This document shows positions 61,225-64,000 of a stretch of 64,000 nt of DNA, in pieces. Within the stretch, counting starts at the first letter, position 1, and each line of letters starts with the position of its first letter. Location of the stretch: assembly GCF_025527015.1 (NCBI RefSeq), contig NZ_JAODIM010000043.1, positions 1,273,862-1,337,861 of the forward strand, in the 5' to 3' direction. The stretch comes from Winslowiella arboricola (GTDB lineage: Bacteria; Pseudomonadota; Gammaproteobacteria; Enterobacterales; Enterobacteriaceae). The notes beneath the pieces were generated by a model. It had not been told where the DNA came from, searched no databases, and was given only the letters and a program-made list of their open reading frames with translations. The position numbers and the translations under genes are program-made.

Positions 61225-62376
61225 TCAGGCATGGGCAATTGGCGTGGCGTGCTGATCGGCTTTACGCAACAGCATCACCAGATAGACCAGCGCCACCACC
61301 GCAATCATCACAAACAGCAAATTATCGGAGTAGTGCTGCATCAGCAGTGAAGTCATACTCGGACCCGCCAGACTACCTATGGTGTAGCTCAGCAGCAGCG
61401 CCTGATTCATCGCCACTAACTCATGATGCGAAACAGTTTCACAGGCCCAGGACATCGCCACCGGATAGAGTGTAAAACCGGCACAGCCCAGCACAAACAG
61501 CGCTGGCGCCATGGCCGCATCGCTAAGCATGGCGATGGCACCAACGATCATTACAAACACCTGCACTCGCAACACCAGCAGACGGCCAAAGCGGTCGGCA
61601 AGACGTCCGACCGGCCACTGTCCGACAATACCGGCACTCACCAGCAGCGCCATCCAGTAGCCGACCGATGCATCACTCATTCCCTGATGGGAAAGATACA
61701 GTGGCATCAGACCATATAATGAGCCCAGCACCACGCCAGAGATAATACAGCCGTGAATACCGAGACGTGCATTACGACGACGCAGCATTGGCCACATATG
61801 GCCAGGCGCCGCCTCTTCATCCTCGTCCTGTGCGGTAACTTTGGCAAACACCAGCGGCAGGATCCCGGCCATCACTGTCGCAGTGACCCATGGCAGCACG
61901 CTCATCAGCTCGGTAGAAACTTTACTGACCAGCAGTTGCCCGATAACGGTGCCCAGGTAGTAAACCATCATATAGGCGGCCAGCAGCTGCCCACGATTAC
62001 GCACGGTGCCGCTGCGCATCAGTGCGCTCTCAACCACCACCCAAATCAGCGCGCAGCCCATACCGGCAGCGAAACGTCCGAGGCTCCAGGCGAAAAATCC
62101 ACTGCTCATCCCCAGCCAGACGGTGGCCAGCGCAAACACCAGCGTCGCCAGATAGTAAGTATAATTAAAGCCGAGACGTTTAATCAGCCAGCCTGCGCCA
62201 AGCGTACCCAGCAGATTACCGGTAAAATATGATGAGCTGACCAGCCCCACCTGCCAGGTAGGCAATCGATCGTGCGTTAACCAGAGAGGAACTAAGGTAT
62301 TGAGCACGGCAATAGAAACCGTCAATAACAATAAGCCGCAGAGCAGCAAAATGACAGGGCGAGACCAGGTGGACAT
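61225..62376 (-). CDS. ycaD: MFS transporter YcaD
   Basis: A 383-residue major facilitator with about 12 hydrophobic helices, matching E. coli YcaD (382). Characteristic segments include [23 protein letters not shown] and [19 protein letters not shown], the last being the MFS loop 8-9 motif. The start at 62376 gives [20 protein letters not shown] as in E. coli; a 22-residue upstream extension is not supported, though no strong Shine-Dalgarno precedes either start. The substrate is unknown. In E. coli dmsABC and ycaC lie between serS and ycaD; here they are absent. Confidence 0.92.
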   Translation of the reverse strand: MSTWSRPVILLLCGLLLLTVSIAVLNTLVPLWLTHDRLPTWQVGLVSSSYFTGNLLGTLGAGWLIKRLGFNYTYYLATLVFALATVWLGMSSGFFAWSLGRFAAGMGCALIWVVVESALMRSGTVRNRGQLLAAYMMVYYLGTVIGQLLVSKVSTELMSVLPWVTATVMAGILPLVFAKVTAQDEDEEAAPGHMWPMLRRRNARLGIHGCIISGVVLGSLYGLMPLYLSHQGMSDASVGYWMALLVSAGIVGQWPVGRLADRFGRLLVLRVQVFVMIVGAIAMLSDAAMAPALFVLGCAGFTLYPVAMSWACETVSHHELVAMNQALLLSYTIGSLAGPSMTSLLMQHYSDNLLFVMIAVVALVYLVMLLRKADQHATPIAHA

Positions 62377-62624
62377 AGGGGCAAGTGCCAAAATAACCGA
62401 GAGATTTTGCGCGCATATTGCCATTACCAATTTTAATGTCAACGCGCAAAATTCGACCGCCGCACGATTTGCCAGCGTCCGATTTAATTTTTTTATCTAC
62501 AACAGCTTAGCGCCGAATGTGCTACGGCTCACAACCTGCTTATCACTATGATTTTAATCATATTTAGAAATATTAACCGCCCGATGATCCATGATTTTTT
62601 TTACTGGATATCCGGCGCTAAAAA

Positions 62625-62659
62625 CGAAAAAAAACCGCCGGTGTTTACCGACGGTTTTT
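62625..62659. terminator. Bidirectional terminator-like hairpin between serS and ycaD
   Basis: Arms AACCGCCGGT (62633-62642) and ACCGACGGTT (62647-62656) pair with one internal mismatch around a GTTT loop, with A-run on the left and T-run on the right. On the minus strand it can terminate serS readthrough before ycaD. Confidence 0.8.
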
Positions 62660-62664
62660 GTTGA

Positions 62665-62785
62665 GACTGATAAAGGATAGCCGAAATAATTCGGGCTGCA
62701 GGAAGGCGGCAAGCCCGCGAATCCCCCGGAGCATAGATAACAATGTGACCGGGGTGAGCAGGTGCGGCCAACGCATCTACGGTCT
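62665..62785. repeat. Enterobacterial imperfect palindromic repeat (about 120 bp)
   Basis: The segment runs from GACTGATAAAGGATAGCCG through CAGGAAGGCGGCAAGC, a centre with CCCCCGGAGCATAGATAAC, then GACCGGGGTGAGCAGG and GCGGCCAACGCATCTACG. The two halves form a long imperfect inverted repeat (GGAAGGCGGCAAG against the TTGGCCGC side, CCCCCGG against CCGGGGT). I remember similar units scattered in Serratia, Yersinia and Erwinia-like genomes (YPAL-like). No coding capacity is evident. Confidence 0.6.
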
Positions 62786-62791
62786 ATGCAG

Positions 62792-62811
62792 GGGCGGCGT
62801 TCTCGCCGCCC
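62792..62811. repeat. GC-rich palindrome just downstream of serS
   Basis: Perfect arms GGGCGGCG (62792-62799) and CGCCGCCC (62804-62811) with loop TTCT lie 7 bp after the serS stop. Same family as the copies at 5814, 20686, 35656 and 53120. Confidence 0.75.
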
Positions 62812-62818
62812 GCAAGTA

Positions 62819-64000
<1,182 letters not shown>

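Larger units (their letters stand above)
62377..62818. other. 442-bp serS-ycaD intergenic region
   Basis: The gap contains the presumed ycaD promoter region (62377-62560, AT-rich), a bidirectional-looking terminator (62625-62659), a repeat of about 120 bp (62665-62785) and a GC-rich palindrome (62792-62811). No gene is recognisable, and the short open frames across the repeat are not credible. Confidence 0.65.

Overview
The window is a chromosomal segment from a member of the Enterobacterales, most likely an Erwiniaceae species (Pantoea/Erwinia group). Nearly every gene has a close Escherichia coli counterpart, in the order of the E. coli 20-22 minute region, but several E. coli genes are absent: the elf/ycbU-type fimbrial cluster between pyrD and ssu, ycaL between aroA and cmk, ycaP beside serC/ycaO, and dmsABC beside serS. 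No rRNA, tRNA, CRISPR array, prophage or complete insertion sequence is visible.

Layout. 1-7604: pqiA (partial), uup and rlmKL on the minus strand, ycbX on plus, zapC and pyrD on minus. 7863-12132: ssuEADCB, a complete alkanesulfonate uptake and desulfonation operon. 12294-20676: pepN (minus), then pncB, asnS, an ompF-type porin with a frame break, and aspC (plus). 20758-31424: gloC, ycbK, ldtD and the cmoM-mukF-mukE-mukB operon, all minus. 31549-46516: elyC (plus), then a long minus-strand run: ycbJ, kdsB, ycaR, ycaQ, lpxK, msbA, comEC-like ycaI, ihfB, rpsA, cmk, aroA and serC. 46825-53111: ycaO, focA, pflB and pflA (plus), the formate and pyruvate fermentation block with FNR-type sites.

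53149-61088 is an accessory island of about 8 kb between pflA and ycaD. It holds a divergent LysR regulator, a D(-)-tartrate dehydratase of the enolase superfamily (tarD-like), a fumarylacetoacetate-hydrolase-fold protein, an anion:cation-symporter-type MFS transporter, a two-subunit LeuC/LeuD-like hydro-lyase and a DmlR/TtdR-like LysR regulator. Together they read as an uptake and catabolic cassette for tartrate, malate or related hydroxy-diacids: MFS entry, dehydration of D-tartrate to oxaloacetate, and a FAH-fold protein that may act on that product. The role of the LeuCD-like pair is open. The window ends with ycaD and the 3' part of serS (minus).

Most notable: (1) the porin gene is split by a frameshift just before its last roughly 80 codons, although its OmpR/MicF-type leader looks intact; (2) the tartrate-type island, including a LeuC paralogue whose otherwise conserved HNVST segment is changed; (3) a family of short GC-rich palindromes at gene ends, a larger enterobacterial repeat beside serS with a probable remnant inside the serC-aroA operon, and an orphan hairpin resembling the end of an IS200/IS605-type element near ycaQ.
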